From Trichoplax sp. H2 (lineage: Eukaryota > Placozoa > Uniplacotomia > Trichoplacea), in NCBI GenBank assembly GCA_003344405.1, contig NOWV01000023.1:682001-746000 (forward strand): 64,000 bases of DNA, written 5' to 3'. The notes under the pieces are model-generated. The model searched no databases and was not told the origin of the DNA. It saw only the letters and a program-made list of their open reading frames with translations. Positions 39,701 to 53,222 of this stretch are shown piece by piece; position 1 is the stretch's first letter, and the number at the start of each line of letters is the position of its first letter. A program made the position numbers and the translations under genes.

Positions 39701-42700
39701 TTCTATATTTCAGTAAGAAAATGCAACGTTTAAAATATATCCACAGACGTTGCTTCAAAAAATCGATCTTTGAATGACTTGTTTTTCAAGCATGCAAAAA
39801 TAAAAATGTCTTAACTGCCAAATTGTTTATAATAATTAATTTAAAAGGTTAAGGCGGTAAACTATTAATTTCATTCCTTTATACGCTTAATCAAGTAACG
39901 TTGTTTGCAGCCTATAAATAAAGACTGCAGACTTTATTGATACCCTTGTCGTTTACAGCAGCGGAAAATTTCGTTAAGTACATTGCGGCCATTATAACAA
40001 AGATTTTGAGACGAAATTTTATCCCTTCCTACCATATTACGAGTAACATAGTGTGATATCTGTCTAGAATCCCAATGATCGGAAGAGGGCTTAAGTTTAT
40101 TTATAGTTAATTTGACAGCTACTTTATAACATCAACGACTACAGTAAATTTAAACTCAATGATTACTAATTTTTTGGTAATCAAGATATAGCTCAATTAA
40201 TTTCCCATAATGTTTAAAAATGACGTCATTATTCGTTCAATCGTAAATTCGTTGACAATAGTATTATATACTACGCCATATTTGTTAGATTGTACGATGT
40301 AATTCTATATACAGTGTCAGTCAGTCATAGTACGGTTATGGTTGCTTTTGTGCGTTTGCGCTAATTCGATAATACCTAAAGTTAGTACGTTACAACTTGC
40401 TATTGTCACCGGTTACATAATACTTGTGATTAAATAATTATACTATTCTATACATGTAACATACACTTGTTAATTCTACGTGTTAATGGTGGATTGTACC
40501 GCGTACACTAGGGAATTCACTGTTATACAAACTTGTAATTATAATGCGTTGTAAGTGTGAACGGCGTACGTATATAAGCCGCCATTTTTTAATACAATAA
40601 AGAGAGAACAGAGTTAGTAGATAGTTTTACAATAACTTCAACTACGTGTTCAATTTCTTGTCTTTATGCTAAGTGCTCTAGAGTAGTACGAACTTTCAAT
40701 ACAGTTGTTAGTATTAACTCTAAATAGTAATACACAACAAATACCATGAAAAAAAACAAATTTTACATCAGATCGTAGCAAACTAGGTAATACGATGATT
40801 GCAGTACCGTACCGGTTATTTATGAGATTTTTTATAGCATAAACGACGCGCTGCTACCGATTAGCTGCATAAACGTAAATATCAACAATTATACAAGACG
40901 CAGTATTCTGTAAATTTTGCAGTAGCAATTGGCTGTTCAGTTAATACTGTACATATCTACTTTACAGTATATTCTTGGTTAAGAAGCAAAACAGTGTCTT
41001 GATCTAGTATCAACTAGCAATACCAATGCTATTATAATTGTAATAATAAGAAATACCCAATGGGATGTCAGTAAATAAAACTTTGAAAGCATTAGCTTTT
41101 TAACTGCTTTTAAGAATTATCTCGCTTAAAATTCAACAGTGAAGTCTCTAAGTAATTCATTTATAGGAATCGTTCGATTAATTCCTTTTATTCCACTAAT
41201 TACGAGAAATGAAGCAACCACGAATAAATCACTACCGGCAATGTAAGGAAATGGCTGTAGGCCAATTATTTCTTAAATAAAATGAATGAACTGTAGTAAC
41301 TGAAATATTCGTGGAAATTTTTAACAAGCGTTTATACAAATTCATAACGAATTGTTATTAAAATCATGTGCGACAGCCGTTAAAGCCATCCTTTTTTCAG
41401 AATAAATGCAGATAGATATAAATAAAGGCCTAATATCCGATTAGTTGTATTATTTTAACCGAAACAAAAGTTAATCTATTACTCTGCCATTATCAAACTA
41501 TAGTATCATAAATTTGCTAGCACTGATATGACAACATTTAACGGAAGAAGACCTACGAGATAACACTTAAAGGAAAAAATTAAAACTCGTCTCTAAAGTA
41601 TACTTGAAACTAGCAATCAGGCGGGAATTTAAGTTTTAACAGCTTAAGCAGCAATGATTACACAGCTCAAATTACGAGCGTACTTCGGTTTAGGGTATTT
41701 CAATATTTAGTGGTTGAAACTCCTCTATTAATTCATAACTGGGCCATGGTACTTCGCTTAATTATACTGTTATTATAGTAATTTTTACAACTTCAAATAA
41801 AATAAAAAAATAGAACTAAACAACAGATAGCAAGACGATCCGAAAAAGTTTATAAATTATGATAATTGATAAGTGAAACTAGGATGGATGTAGTCTTATC
41901 AGATGCTAGTATTTGGTGGGACAGATAATCTCCATTATCAATCCGCACGTAAATTGATTAATTTTTGCTACTAGTAGAACACCAGCATTTACTTTAGTAC
42001 TGTACTAGACTGCACAGAATTTTCTCCTAGTCGAATAACTTAGTTACCATCTTACCATTTTCTAAAATTTCTTCCTCTACCAAAGTTTGCCAAATTCCTA
42101 CAGCATGATCTCGATGATTTAACATAGAAGCAACCGACATCAACCAGTCGACCAGTTCGGAACCGACGCAACATTGTTTGTAGACAACGTGATGAAATAC
42201 TTTATCTTTCATCAGTTGAGGAAATTTCTTTTTAAGGTGTCCATACAATAATCTACCAGCATCTTTTACGCTCATTAGTGGTTGCTGAGTAAAATAGTGA
42301 GATTGATAAAGATCTTTATAATTTACGTATAAAATTGACATACACAAAAGTATATGCCAGACATTACACAGTCTACAGTTAACTCTACTTCAATTATATT
42401 AGTTTGCAAGATTTTTTGCTAGATAGAAAGAATTCGTCCAAAAAGCTACACCGTAGCAAATGAAAATGTATGCAGCTTACGTATGGTAGCGTTATAATAA
42501 AGCTTTTAGTAATTACCACGTAAAGATAACAATAGCAATACTGTATATCAAAATAGAAGGGACTTGCTAATAAAATTGACTAATTGACTTTATCAATCTA
42601 GTGATGTCACTCTTACATAAATCTAGCTCTAGTAAAAAACTGCAGTAGTTGCTTTCAATATTGAAAATTTTAAAGATAAATATACTGATATAAAATCATA

Positions 42701-45700
42701 TAATAAGACCAAAATTACTTGATAAAATTTTTATGAATATCACAGGAAGATATACAGTACCATTACTGAAATTATAGCAGTTATTAATTGCCCTGGTAAT
42801 CCGCAAAAGTGGACGTATTAATATAATTCTTTGAAGTAGATGCACCCTATGTCTATAGTATTTAGTTAACCGATCCAGGAAGTAATGTTGAAAGTTGCGA
42901 ACTTGCTATCAAGTAGCACGCAGCATTTTACACTGTATTATGTATCAACTTCTTCAATTAATATGATTTAAGAGTTAGAACTAAATTCAAAATTTATATT
43001 ATTTCGATGGTAGATTGTATAATCATTACAATCCATAAAAAGTGTTGACATGAAATGACCTACAGTAGTCATCAAACTTGTGGAATCGCCTTTATTCACC
43101 AACATTATATTTACGCTTAATCATGTTCTGGCATGCAATATTAATCAATAAAAAGGACTGGAGAAAGATAATTTATACGACGTACTTGATAACAATAATA
43201 TGATCCGCAAGATATCTTTTACTAGCTAATAAACTTACAACGCGTTGATTCGGTACTCTAATGGTGCTACGATCGGAGTTTCTTCTAATGAATGACTTTT
43301 CAGGATTCTTGCAATATTAAATAATCGTATTATTAGTCAGTAACTATCAAATGGTTAGATTTTTTTGCATATTAACACAGTGCCAACAAATCTATAACGC
43401 TACACAATAATAGTTATTCCATTAAACTCCAGTAAAACTTAGCAGATAAAGTACACCATACTGTTGCTTTAATACTAGATTGCAATGCCAAACTTGGGAT
43501 GTTATCTGGTAAACATATCAACAATGTGTGTAAGCAACGCCTTACTTCTTCCTTTCCGCGGGTACCAATCATGCTTTCTTTACCGATTAAAAAATTATAG
43601 AAAGAATATAGTGTAGTTACGCCATAGACATTTGCTACTTTTACTTAAAGATACATTTAGATTTAATGCCAATTATGACAAAATTTAAGATAATAGTAAA
43701 ATACTAAGGTTTGCAAGAAGTAGCTAAACATATTTTAATTGTAAATCCATTTACTAAATTTAAAACTTTGGGGTCAATTGATCATCTTTGAAATGATTGA
43801 AACTAGTTATTTAAAAGATACTAAAGATATAGAGTAATTTGATGTACGTTTTATACTGGCATAATTATGAGTTGTAAGAGACTACAGGACACTACTAATG
43901 CCTGTTTTTCTGATAAAACTAATTTACAAACCTTCGGGGGTAGGTTTTAGGATTTCGTTACGATAGTCCTAAAAGAATATGACAGTTTGTAAATAAATGA
44001 GATGGATAATAAAAATTATTACTGTATCCGTCGACATTAATTTAAACTTGAAAATACTGGTACGCCTAAAATACAATGTACTAATAGGAATGAAACTGCT
44101 GTCGTTGCGGTCTGATAGTCTGTTCGTACGATTCGTATCATTTCTTACATCAAACAACATTTTAAGATCAGTTTTGTCCACAAGTAGAAATTGACAATTT
44201 TCCTTCGTGATAACGGTAGCGCTCCTGTAATCGTATCGAGTCATATTCATCAGTCCTTATCGCTAACGATAGAGAATTTTAACTAAGAGGTCACCAAGAT
44301 AATCAAGTACAAATTTGTTATGGCTATAACGACTTATGGGCAATGCTACATGTAAGACTAATGGCAATATTGTATTGAAATCATAGTATTTATTAGGAAA
44401 ATAGAGATGATAATCTTTCCAGACGAAAGTAAGGTTTAATTACAGCAACACAAATAAAGTTTTTTTTTCATGAAAAAAACGTATAATGACCTTGGATTAT
44501 CGTTGCGAACACCAGCACCAAAATCCGATCCTTCTTCAAGGATATCAACGACTTTTTCACCCTAAATGGTCCATTAAATGAATTCGGAGAGATTTAGTTC
44601 CAATTTTGTTAATTTACAAAAGTGAGTAGTTGCAAACAAGATTCTGTTTACGTGTATAGTTTATTATTCGCAGGAAACGACAGATATTTTTTAGTCAAGT
44701 TTATTTTATCCTACCATTTCCAAAGAGCTACTGTAATATTATTAGACAATATATAATGTAATAAAAAGTTGATTCTAGCAACATAGATTACAATATAGGT
44801 AGCAATTTTTTTATCCTGAAATCGGATAAAGTAATCACCTTTGAGTCTGAACTTATCACATACACCGATCCGGAGAGGATAACATACCATTTAGTGCCGC
44901 ATTCACCAGCACGAAATACTTTTAGAATTGGTAGAAAAAAAAGTTTCACTCTTTAACAACAGCAGTTGTAATACCGAGATAAAGAATGAAGACAATAACT
45001 TTGTGCTATAGATTTAGAGTCTGTTTGTATACGTAGACATTCACAGTAAATGATTGCAACAGCATTAATGGTAATTGTTTGTCAGATGAAAATAATTGTT
45101 ACTTTGTAATCTTTTATCCAAGTATGTAAGCTCTAACATCTATTTTAATTTTTTCTAACTTATAAACATAATAAGCAAGGCTACTACACTTATACAAAAC
45201 CGAATAATTTTATTTCGTAATAGTGAAAATTAGCAAGTTTTCATAAATTTTTTTTGCAATGATATGTTGGGTAGCAAAATTGTAGTATTACCGACTAAAA
45301 ATTGAAGTTATGATAATTTCCTGTTTGTGAATGATATTCGTAGAAGGCGTTGCGCTTAATGCTTAACTATCAAACTGATTTGGCTATCTTCTTGCATATG
45401 GATAGCTAAATTATTTAGGTTATGTATAAGAAACTTCAATACAAAGATAAGCGATTGTTATTATTAGTATTTAACGCCCTTTCTTATTGCCTTACATTTT
45501 ACGCCACGTTTTAAGCTCTCGTGAGTAGCATACTGACAAATTCGCCGTAACAATTCCTCAGGGCAGTCCTTTAATGCAGTCAATTCCTATTTGTATTTTG
45601 AATTCAATTATCAATAACAATGGTTGACCGCAATCGCTGTCGTCGTTAGGAAATATATCCACGTATTGAAAACAGAACAGGTACACTACAATAGCTTAGT

Positions 45701-46027
45701 AATAATAAATGATTGCTATATGATAGTCTACGTTAAACATTAAAAGGCAATGGAAATAAAGGTCTCTTTCTGGCCAATAATCTACTTTAATACTGGTAAT
45801 GAATAACTGCATTAGAAAACATTCAAAAATAATAATTAAGATATTTTCTGATACTTTACAACACTAAGCATAGAAAAACAACTTTTTCTAGATTTCATTT
45901 CTATAATATTATTGATAAAATTATTCAACTGATGATATAAAAGGCTATTTACACAATTGGCGTCTGTTTGCTCACCTTCAACGAGCACAACAGTATTTCA
46001 AGATCAAGACTACTACGCTCCGCAGTT
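30776..46027 (-). CDS. RAPGEF4-like: Epac2-like cAMP-regulated guanine nucleotide exchange factor for Rap (5' end missing)
   Basis: Epac proteins activate Rap1/2 when cAMP binds. Domains in order: cNMP-binding A (exons 45586-45496, 44918-44839, 44561-44491, 44224-44149), DEP (42284-42056, [14 protein letters not shown]; ending near 38.8-38.94 kb), cNMP-binding B (about 38657-38575, 37865-37789, 36731-36664, 36497-36419, 36078-35987), REM (35846-35766, 35640-35562, 35498-35386, probably about 35330-35255 and 34910-34828), RA (34214-34053, 33758-33661), and CDC25 catalytic domain (33565-33431, 33206-33160 [13 protein letters not shown], 32977-32886 WVITEICL, 32791-32701, 31867-31797, 31207-31132, 31017-30957, 30842-30776). 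It ends [14 protein letters not shown]...RH-stop, closely like vertebrate Epac. Domain B keeps [19 protein letters not shown]. Domain A reads [14 protein letters not shown]. One or two CDC25 exons between 31.87 and 32.70 kb, a small exon near 35.9 kb and the first coding exon (phase 2, upstream of 46027) were not resolved. Confidence 0.93.
36498..36663 (-). other. Probable GC-AG intron in the Epac-like gene
   Basis: Reading on the minus strand, the exon ends GCACCAAG followed by GCGAGA, and the next exon starts after CGATAG with GGCTGCAACT. Only this junction gives the expected NRAPR-AATVIT phosphate-binding cassette. The nearby GT (AGATA|GTATTA) leaves the next exon out of frame. Confidence 0.7.
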
Positions 46028-46617
46028 CTGTAAGGACAATAAGAATGATTACTTTTACTTAATGATATAGCATCATATTTGCATCGTCTCATTGATTTTT
46101 CAAAATTCAAGGCATGATCTCATAAATAATAAGTTTCGAGTTGCCAAGGTAACCTAGTCGATGGGTGTGAATTAAAATAGTGTTTGCCGTCAGTGATTAC
46201 CTGATTGGTAATTGACATAAGTGTGTAAAACTTGATCAAATAAAAATTATGCCCAGTAAATGTACATAATGCAAGGATTGAAAATATACGATTAGATTGT
46301 TCTTGAAACTTGATATTACATGAGTACTGTATTATCAATTAGCAACGTTAATCTAACCTGCTATACTACTATAAGTTGAGTTTAGAGGATAGCAGAATAA
46401 TATCTACGAAAACATAATAATTCTCTTATAATTAATTATACAGCATTCCACCACGGAAATGCTATGAAGGAAGTAATCATTGTTAATGACGAAAGTAGCT
46501 TTCATAAAAAATAAACTGGCTAATTTTCTCTTCACTGAGAAAGTAATTTTGGATCTTGATTGTAGAGATCCTAAGAAAGGTAAAGGTAAAAAAACAACTT
46601 GTTCTATATAAGTTATG

Positions 46618-46669
46618 TCAATCCCCGAAATTGGACAATTATAGGATTGTCCTATTTTCCGGGATTTGA
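46618..46669. repeat. Imperfect 22-24 bp inverted repeat (hairpin)
   Basis: Arms TCAATCCCCGAAATTGGACAAT (46618-46639) and ATTGTCCTATTTTCCGGGATTTGA (46646-46669) are near reverse complements around a 6-bp loop. As RNA it would fold into a long stem. It could be a small MITE-like remnant or a structured element upstream of the Epac-like gene; no flanking target duplication was evident. Confidence 0.7.
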
Positions 46670-47773
46670 CCACAACTCGTGTTCGTGTTCGCATTAGTTA
46701 ATCCTAGGATTGTTCAATTTCGTCAATTGCAATGATAGCAAAACAGGATTCAAGATCGCTAATAAGTAAAGCAATATGGCAGTAGCGACAAGCGTACAAC
46801 TTCGCTTGAGCAAACCGGAATATCAGGCAGTTATGAAGCACTGCTATAAGTTATTTCAAATTAATAAATTAATAGCCACTAAACCGAGATTGATTCCTAC
46901 TCTTGCAATACTGTATGCGGACGAGTAGGATTAACTTGATTTGTCAGCAATAATTCGACGCCAACATGCTATCTTATTTTTTAAGTTTATTTAGCAGCGT
47001 AATTGAAACTTTCATATAATGCTAATTTTTTACGCTTCGTTGATAATTTATAATTCATTAAAAGCGCTAACAAAAATAACAACAACAAGCCCACCAAACT
47101 AGTGGTTACAAGCCACGATGAATTAAAATAATGGCCAAATATTATCTCATTGAGAATTTCATGGCTAGCTTTAGATTAAAAGGATGATGCATTATAATGC
47201 AATCATTAAATGTTAAGTAGTCCTAGCTGTTGGTTCATTCGGCCCATTTTTTATGACTATGGTCTATCACTTAAAATGACTTTGATAACAGTAGTCCTTG
47301 TGTATAGTATTATTATTATTAAGGAAGCGTGGGAGATATGGAGAAGGGGGAGTAGGGTAAAATTTGTTATTGAGTAGTCCATGATAATAGTACTGTGCAT
47401 TAGTTTGTAAAATAGATTCCAAAAAAAGGAGTATGAAACCTGTACTTTGGTCCAGGTGGCAGAGCAATTGCTGTCTTTTTGAACGGTATTCAAGTCTGAT
47501 CGATAGATTTTTACCAGCGACATGTACTCGTACATGCAGTACATACTCCAGTCCATAATAAAAATATTTAAAATATTTATAGACTTCAAGATTGAACTCT
47601 ACTGCATTTTCAACGATACTCAATGATGATGTGATTAGAGTATCTTCTAATCATTTCCAGTAATGGTAACAAGTATGAATAGCAATTATTCATTGATACG
47701 CTTATACTAGTGCTCGACTTGGCTCATTAATGAACTGAAGGTTTAATTAACAAGTGCTAGCTCGAACTTGGCT

Positions 47774-47917
47774 GCTGTAGTGAGCGTGTCCAGTAAGTTA
47801 GTTAGTCCATTTTACTGCTTGGGTTTATCAACTCGTCTTTGATGTGCTGTAGTGAGTGTGTCCAGTAAGTTGGTTAGTCCATTTTACTGCTTGGGTTTAT
47901 CAACTCGTTATTGATGT
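47774..47917. repeat. Two-copy direct repeat, 72 bp
   Basis: GCTGTAGTGAGCGTGTCCAG and the following TAAGTTAGTTAGTCCATTTTACTGCTTGGGTTTATCAACTCGT occur twice in direct succession, at 47774 and 47846, with only a few mismatches (GAGCGTG/GAGTGTG, TTAGTTAG/TTGGTTAG). Recent tandem duplication in non-coding DNA. Confidence 0.9.
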
Positions 47918-48744
47918 GAGGGGTAGAGTACGATAGAATGATTGAATCTCGCGTGCCATCATTGTAAGAGAAAGGAAAGCGACTAATTTTTATAATAATT
48001 TTAATATACTGTATATAGTAGTCACCAATTTATACAGATTGGTCATATTGTCTTTGCAATTTACCTTTTCTTTAAGCAGTCAATCCACTCCACCATCATG
48101 TTGATTGTATCGGAAGCGAATCTGTAGCCAGCGGTCAGAACCGTACTCGATTTCTATTATTAATTGTTATTTTCTCTGCAATGTGGCCTACTCTTTCCTC
48201 CACCGAATATTAACAATCTTCTGGCACACTATACAACTTTAGCAAGACAATTTCAAATTCACACTGATACAGCAATCAACAAAAATGGTCGACTTCAATG
48301 CCATTCTAATAGTGCGGCTGATTGATGTTGTTGAACTTGAAATATTTGAATATGTAGAGGATAAAATGTGCCTTTACTTACATCGAACGCGCCTACGGTA
48401 CAACGTGTTGTTCGTGTCGCCGTGTAACACCTGTCGCCATTGGCTAACCTACGTGCAACACCATAGACACGACACTGCTGACTGGACACGTCATTACTGT
48501 CGACATACAGTACCGACAGTCATTCAGTAGTGTAGTGTTAATTAATTAAATGACAAATACGTGATAAGTCATGTGATAACGGTTGTTTTCTATCCAATAC
48601 AATCGTATTTGTTGACTGGTTTAGAACTGGCTGCCTGTACGTACTGGTACTATTATGGTTATCATTTCGGAGCGGTCATTTGTCACAGTGTTTCATACTG
48701 AATCAAGATTAACAAGTTACTTTCATACGGAATGTGGCTCAAAG

Positions 48745-49315
48745 CTTTTGGGTAATGTACATTGTACAGTACTGTAGAGAGAATCGTTCAGCAGATCTGA
48801 CTGGATTGACTCTCACTGTCCTAAACAAATTTTTATTTTTAAAGAGTATCCATTTTACAGTGACTTTACAGTCTGTACTGTACAGTCTGTACTGTACATT
48901 CTGTACTGTACATTCTGTACTGTACTGTACTCACTGCTATTCATTCAAGTGCACAGAACACTCAAAAAGACCATGATGTAGGACAGTATTACTGTACAGT
49001 AGACTACCAGGAGTCCAGGACTACAGTACTGTACTGTAATGTACAGTACAGTACAGTATAGTACAGTACTGTACTGTGCAGTGTAATGAGCCACTACAGT
49101 ACAGTATACTGTAGCTGTACAGTACTGTACTATACTGTACACTGTAAAGTGTACTTCATTACTTGAGGCTGAAACCCTGACATGAAACTCGTCTGATCCA
49201 AGAGTGTCGCATATGAAACTTCTTGTTACCGTTTACAGTACAGTACAGCATAATTTCTAGCTGGCCTGGCCCTGGGATACAGCGGTACTGTAGTGTACAC
49301 TCACTGTACAGTATG
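48745..49315. repeat. TGTAC/GTACAG palindromic array
   Basis: Dense runs of alternating TACTG/TACAG steps, strongest at 48871-48932 (CTGTACTGTACAGTCTGTAC repeated with CATT spacers) and 49023-49150. Many overlapping palindromes (TGTACA, AGTACT, ACTGTACAGT). Same sequence type as 515-1425 and 52590-53075. Open frames inside it (48734-48976 +, 48945-49142 -) are composition artefacts. Confidence 0.85.
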
Positions 49316-49514
49316 ACATGAAATGCCACTTTAGATTCGGAAGATTGTACAGACGTCCACAGCTCAGGTTGCTGCTTCTCTCGTCAGCATAGCCAGATTA
49401 TTGCTAGGCTGACCGATCGAAACTGCATTGGCTTAGAGCGTTAGTATGTGCTCATTGTTGACCTCCCTGTTGTTGGCCGCTGCTGAACCCAACCAAAGAA
49501 ACCTTTAGTGAATC

Positions 49515-51125
49515 ATGCTACACCGCCTGGGAGTTGTTCGACATCGTGTAATGCTACACACTGTCGTACGTTCCCCAGCAACAAGGCAGCTGGACAAGCC
49601 GTCAGTAGCGTTGCTGCACAGTTCTACCTTTTTAGCATCCGGTAAGCTTACTGCTGTGCTTCCATTAAAGTGTTCAACTCTGCAATTTGTTATTTTGCAA
49701 GTGATTGCATGACCTCAATGTGATTCTTTCTTTCATGGGTGATCGGATTTTTCTAATTTATATTATGCTTATGAGAATGAATTATACTTACTGTACTTGT
49801 ACAGTATATCCTGTCTTTGTACGAATTATTCACATTCTTACTCTTCAGACAGTACTACATTATACAGCGCTTACCTACCGGTTTCTTGTGCGGAAAATTT
49901 ACTTGAAAGTATTCACAATGGACTGTCACTACCTTGGTGGATGACTATAGCTGTGACGACGATTACATTAAGAACATGTATCACTTTACCATTAACAATT
50001 TATCAGCAAAAAAAGTCCGCAAAATTGGTGTTGCTACAGCCTGTAGTCAAGGAGATAAGCGAAGCGGTCAAGTACAATGTAGCTACTAAGTGCCGTCGCG
50101 AAGATCTACCCGTAGAAGTTGCTGAAGAAAGATATAAGACCTTAGTAAGCGATTGATACTTTCATTTTTAGCAGTTAATGCGTACTCGTATAATAAGTAG
50201 GAAACATTCTGTAATCATTCCATCGTAGACTAATATACTCGTACAGTAGAACGATAACATACGTATTAGGTATTAGATTGCTTTGCTTGCTTATTGCATA
50301 GTTCAGTGGAATGGTACGAGATTTATACAAAAAAGAAGGATGCCAGCCATTTAAATTATTTCTGCTACCATGGACTCAGATGCCTTTATGGATCTCCATT
50401 TCATTAGGCCTGCGTGATTTATCCATTTATAAACAAGGTTGGATTAATAGAAGTCCTACATGAATGTTGCTTATGATACTGTAACAATACTGCTATACAG
50501 AAATTATAATTTCAAATTGTTGGCAGCTCCAATTTCGCGGATAACTAACATTTTTATTGGGCAGATCCCGCTATGGCAACTGAAGGCCTTGCTTGGTTTT
50601 CAAATCTCCTACTACCCGATCCTGCTTGGATCTTACCAATATGTTTTGGTCTGTGTAATCTTTTAAATATCGAGATAAATGCCGCAGGTCGACAAGCGCC
50701 TGGCAGGATTCAAGCAATTATGAAAAAAATTTTCGTCACATTATCTATTGTCATGGTACCGGTTGCTACACAAATACCTTCGGTACGTTTGCTATCGTAA
50801 TACATGATGCTTCTATACTTGCATTAATTATCTACCTTTCAAAAATGCATACTAGTTACGACTATCTATCTACCATGTCATGAGTTAATTCGATATGTAT
50901 AATTTATCTTTTATTCTCTTGTAGTGTATGTCGTTTTATTGGACTTTATCCAGTTTTTATAGCTTAGTGCAAAATAGTATTTTGATGTTACCAAGAGTTA
51001 AAAGAATTGCACGTATACCACAAACTCCGAAGGAAAGCAAGCATCCATTCAGAGACTTATACGCAATATTTAGTATCAGAATGAAAAAATTTATCCAGTT
51101 GCAAAAGCAAGCGAATAGAAAGTAA
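49515..51125 (+). CDS. COX18: Mitochondrial inner-membrane insertase COX18
   Basis: An OXA1/YidC/Alb3-family protein that helps move the C-terminal part of cytochrome oxidase subunit 2 across the inner mitochondrial membrane. Five exons: 49515-49641, 49849-50144, 50302-50437, 50565-50782, 50925-51125; all phases match and give 325 aa, close to the family's usual size. Exon 1 encodes an Arg-, Ser- and His-rich, acid-poor presequence starting MLHRLGVVRHRVMLHTVVR, consistent with mitochondrial import. Insertase features: LPWWMTIAVTTITLRTCITL (about residue 70 on), the REDLPVEVAEERY loop, CQPFKLFLLPWTQMPLWISI, then FSNLLLPDPAWILPICFG and MVPVATQIPS. The loop residues and the LPWW and CQPFK blocks favour COX18 over OXA1. 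The C-terminal tail is basic. Confidence 0.94.
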
Positions 51126-53222
51126 CGGTCATTAAATTTCTATTGCAACTATTATTGTTATAGTAAGTTAACTTATAATTGCATTTATACATAAATAATA
51201 TTATCATTACGCAGTACAGATATTACAGAAAATATTTCATTGTCTTAAACTGGAAAGGTACAGTTACAGCCTATAAAATTCAAATTTGTTACATTTTATA
51301 TATATAACATATATACGAGTATGATCACTATGTGTACAGGATATATACTATGATTTTTTTTGTCTGTATATGTCGCTAAGCTCTGTGTAATGTCACGGTT
51401 TCTTTTTGTGGGTACAGTAATACAGCACATGTACACTTGTACAGTAGCATTAAAATTCAATTCTGGGCTATCTGAGAGTGAAAAGCTGATATTCTAAAGA
51501 TGTCTTGCTGCATTAGCATGTCTTACTATTCAAAACTTCTATTTGAAAATTATTGAAAGGCAATATTGTGATATAGTGTGGTATAACTGCGCCAACGCTT
51601 TTTTAATACAGACAGCTAAACCTGGGTTAGTTGTTCTTCTATTTTTATTTACGAATGCAAAATTTTACGATTTCATTTTCTATTAACAATAAAGCTTTGA
51701 AGATTCTAAACTCTATTGAAGTTAGTAAATAAACTGTACTCTATCATACAGTTATTCCTAACGTGTTTTCAATGCATTCTTTGCATATTAATGTGTAAGG
51801 TACTGTTCATAGTTCAGTAAACTGTTGACAAGTACGGTGATTAATGATGAAGTCTTCTCTGATAGGATGAATTCACGTCACAAAGTGACATGTTGCTGAT
51901 TTTAGTGCTCGGTACAGTATTTTTAGCGCAGTATTTATTATAATGTGAATGAAAATCGTTCCTATTTTTACAGTACTGTATGGAATAGGTTCAGAGTCAG
52001 TTGTGGGTTGTGATACAATCACCGCAACATTCATATTTTGAGTCACATATTGAACAAAATATCAAGAGTAGTCGTAATCTACCGAAATTTTTGTAACATT
52101 ACGATACAAAATAGCAAGTGTCCGATGATTTATGTGAATAACTCATCCATCACACCATCTTAATGCCTCAAGATATGATTTTGTTCTTTTGCAGACCTGT
52201 TGCACCGAGTGCGAACTTTGTAATACAAATTAAAAGGAAATCAATTAAGTGGCTCACACCGTTCAGCTTTTATAGCTAGAAATTGTAACAGCAAGACTTT
52301 CATTGCTCCGATTGCAGTTGTAGATATCTAATCCTTATCACTATATACTGTAGGCAATAAAAGGAACTGTATCATGCATTTACTCCTGCAGAGGCTTTAA
52401 AGATAGCTCTCTTTCCTTGTATACAATCTGCTAGAAATAAATACTTATTAACAGTAAATTAATATTTTCTAAAAGTAATCTGCATAAAGATAGGATATCT
52501 CTACCTGTATCGGCCTTGCTGCAGACTACAGAGTTTGGACAGTAACGAGAATAACTTCATTTATAGCGCGTATGCGTAGCCTACACTGTACAGTACAGTA
52601 CTGTTTATGCTGCGTTGTAAATTAGCGTGTAGACTACTGTGCAATGTACTGTACTGTACTGTACTATACTGTACTGTAGTCTGTAGTGCAGTATTTTCCA
52701 GTGCTGAACAGGGGCGTGGCGAGTCTTTTACAATGGTTGAGCTCTTAGTGTTGCCTTAAATTATGTCTTTAAATTTTGATGAAATGGACTTTAGAATTGG
52801 CTCAAATTGCATGCATACAGCTCAATACAATCTTGAGCAATTGGCTCTTGATATTTTAATTACTTTTTATTGTAGTATTGAATAATTCTATTTCTTTTAA
52901 GTTTATAATACTAACTATCAGTCGCTGATACATGTACCGTCGCTTCAACCATTTTACAAGTCACGTCGTAATATCGGTCTTACTGCACAATGTGCAGTAC
53001 TGTATACTGTACAGTACAGTACGCAACTGTACTGTACATTAGTGTACAGTACAATGTACTGTACATACTGTAGCGCTATAGTGGTTTCATCAGCATCCGC
53101 CATTCAGCAATTTGCACTTCTGGTGAGTTTGCGGTTAGTTCGCCTCATCGCGATTATTCTTAAAACATAGACTGTAGTTTTATTTACCTGCACAATATAT
53201 TTTTTCCCCATGCCGCCACATT
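51126..53222. other. Gene-free spacer, with TGTAC arrays at 52590-52700 and 52990-53075
   Basis: No exon is recognised between COX18 and the phospholipase gene. Two short palindromic arrays occur: 52588-52700 (CTGTACAGTACAGTACTG, then TGTACTGTACTGTACTATAC) and 52988-53075 (ATACTGTACAGTACAGTACG and relatives). The second ends about 150 bp upstream of the phospholipase start codon, so it sits in that gene's probable promoter region. Confidence 0.6.

Larger units (their letters stand above)
46028..48700. other. Gene-poor region, probably with the Epac 5' exon(s)
   Basis: The first coding exon of the minus-strand Epac-like gene must lie here or further right, but no convincing ATG-plus-donor exon in the needed phase was found. 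Open frames at 46404-46694 (-), 47257-47623 (-, two overlapping frames) and 48285-48530 (+, overlapped by 48295-48489 on -) show no domains and look spurious. Confidence 0.4.

Noticed and set aside
43997-44194. Plus-strand 65-codon frame
   Set aside because: Antisense of a cyclic-nucleotide-binding exon of the minus-strand Epac-like gene.
47257-47623. Two overlapping minus-strand frames of 110 and 118 codons
   Set aside because: Neither shows recognisable motifs; the frames compete for the same DNA and the composition is that of surrounding spacer.
48285-48530. 81-codon plus-strand frame beginning MVDFNAILIVRLIDVV
   Set aside because: A second frame covers the same interval on the other strand, and no domain or intron structure supports it.
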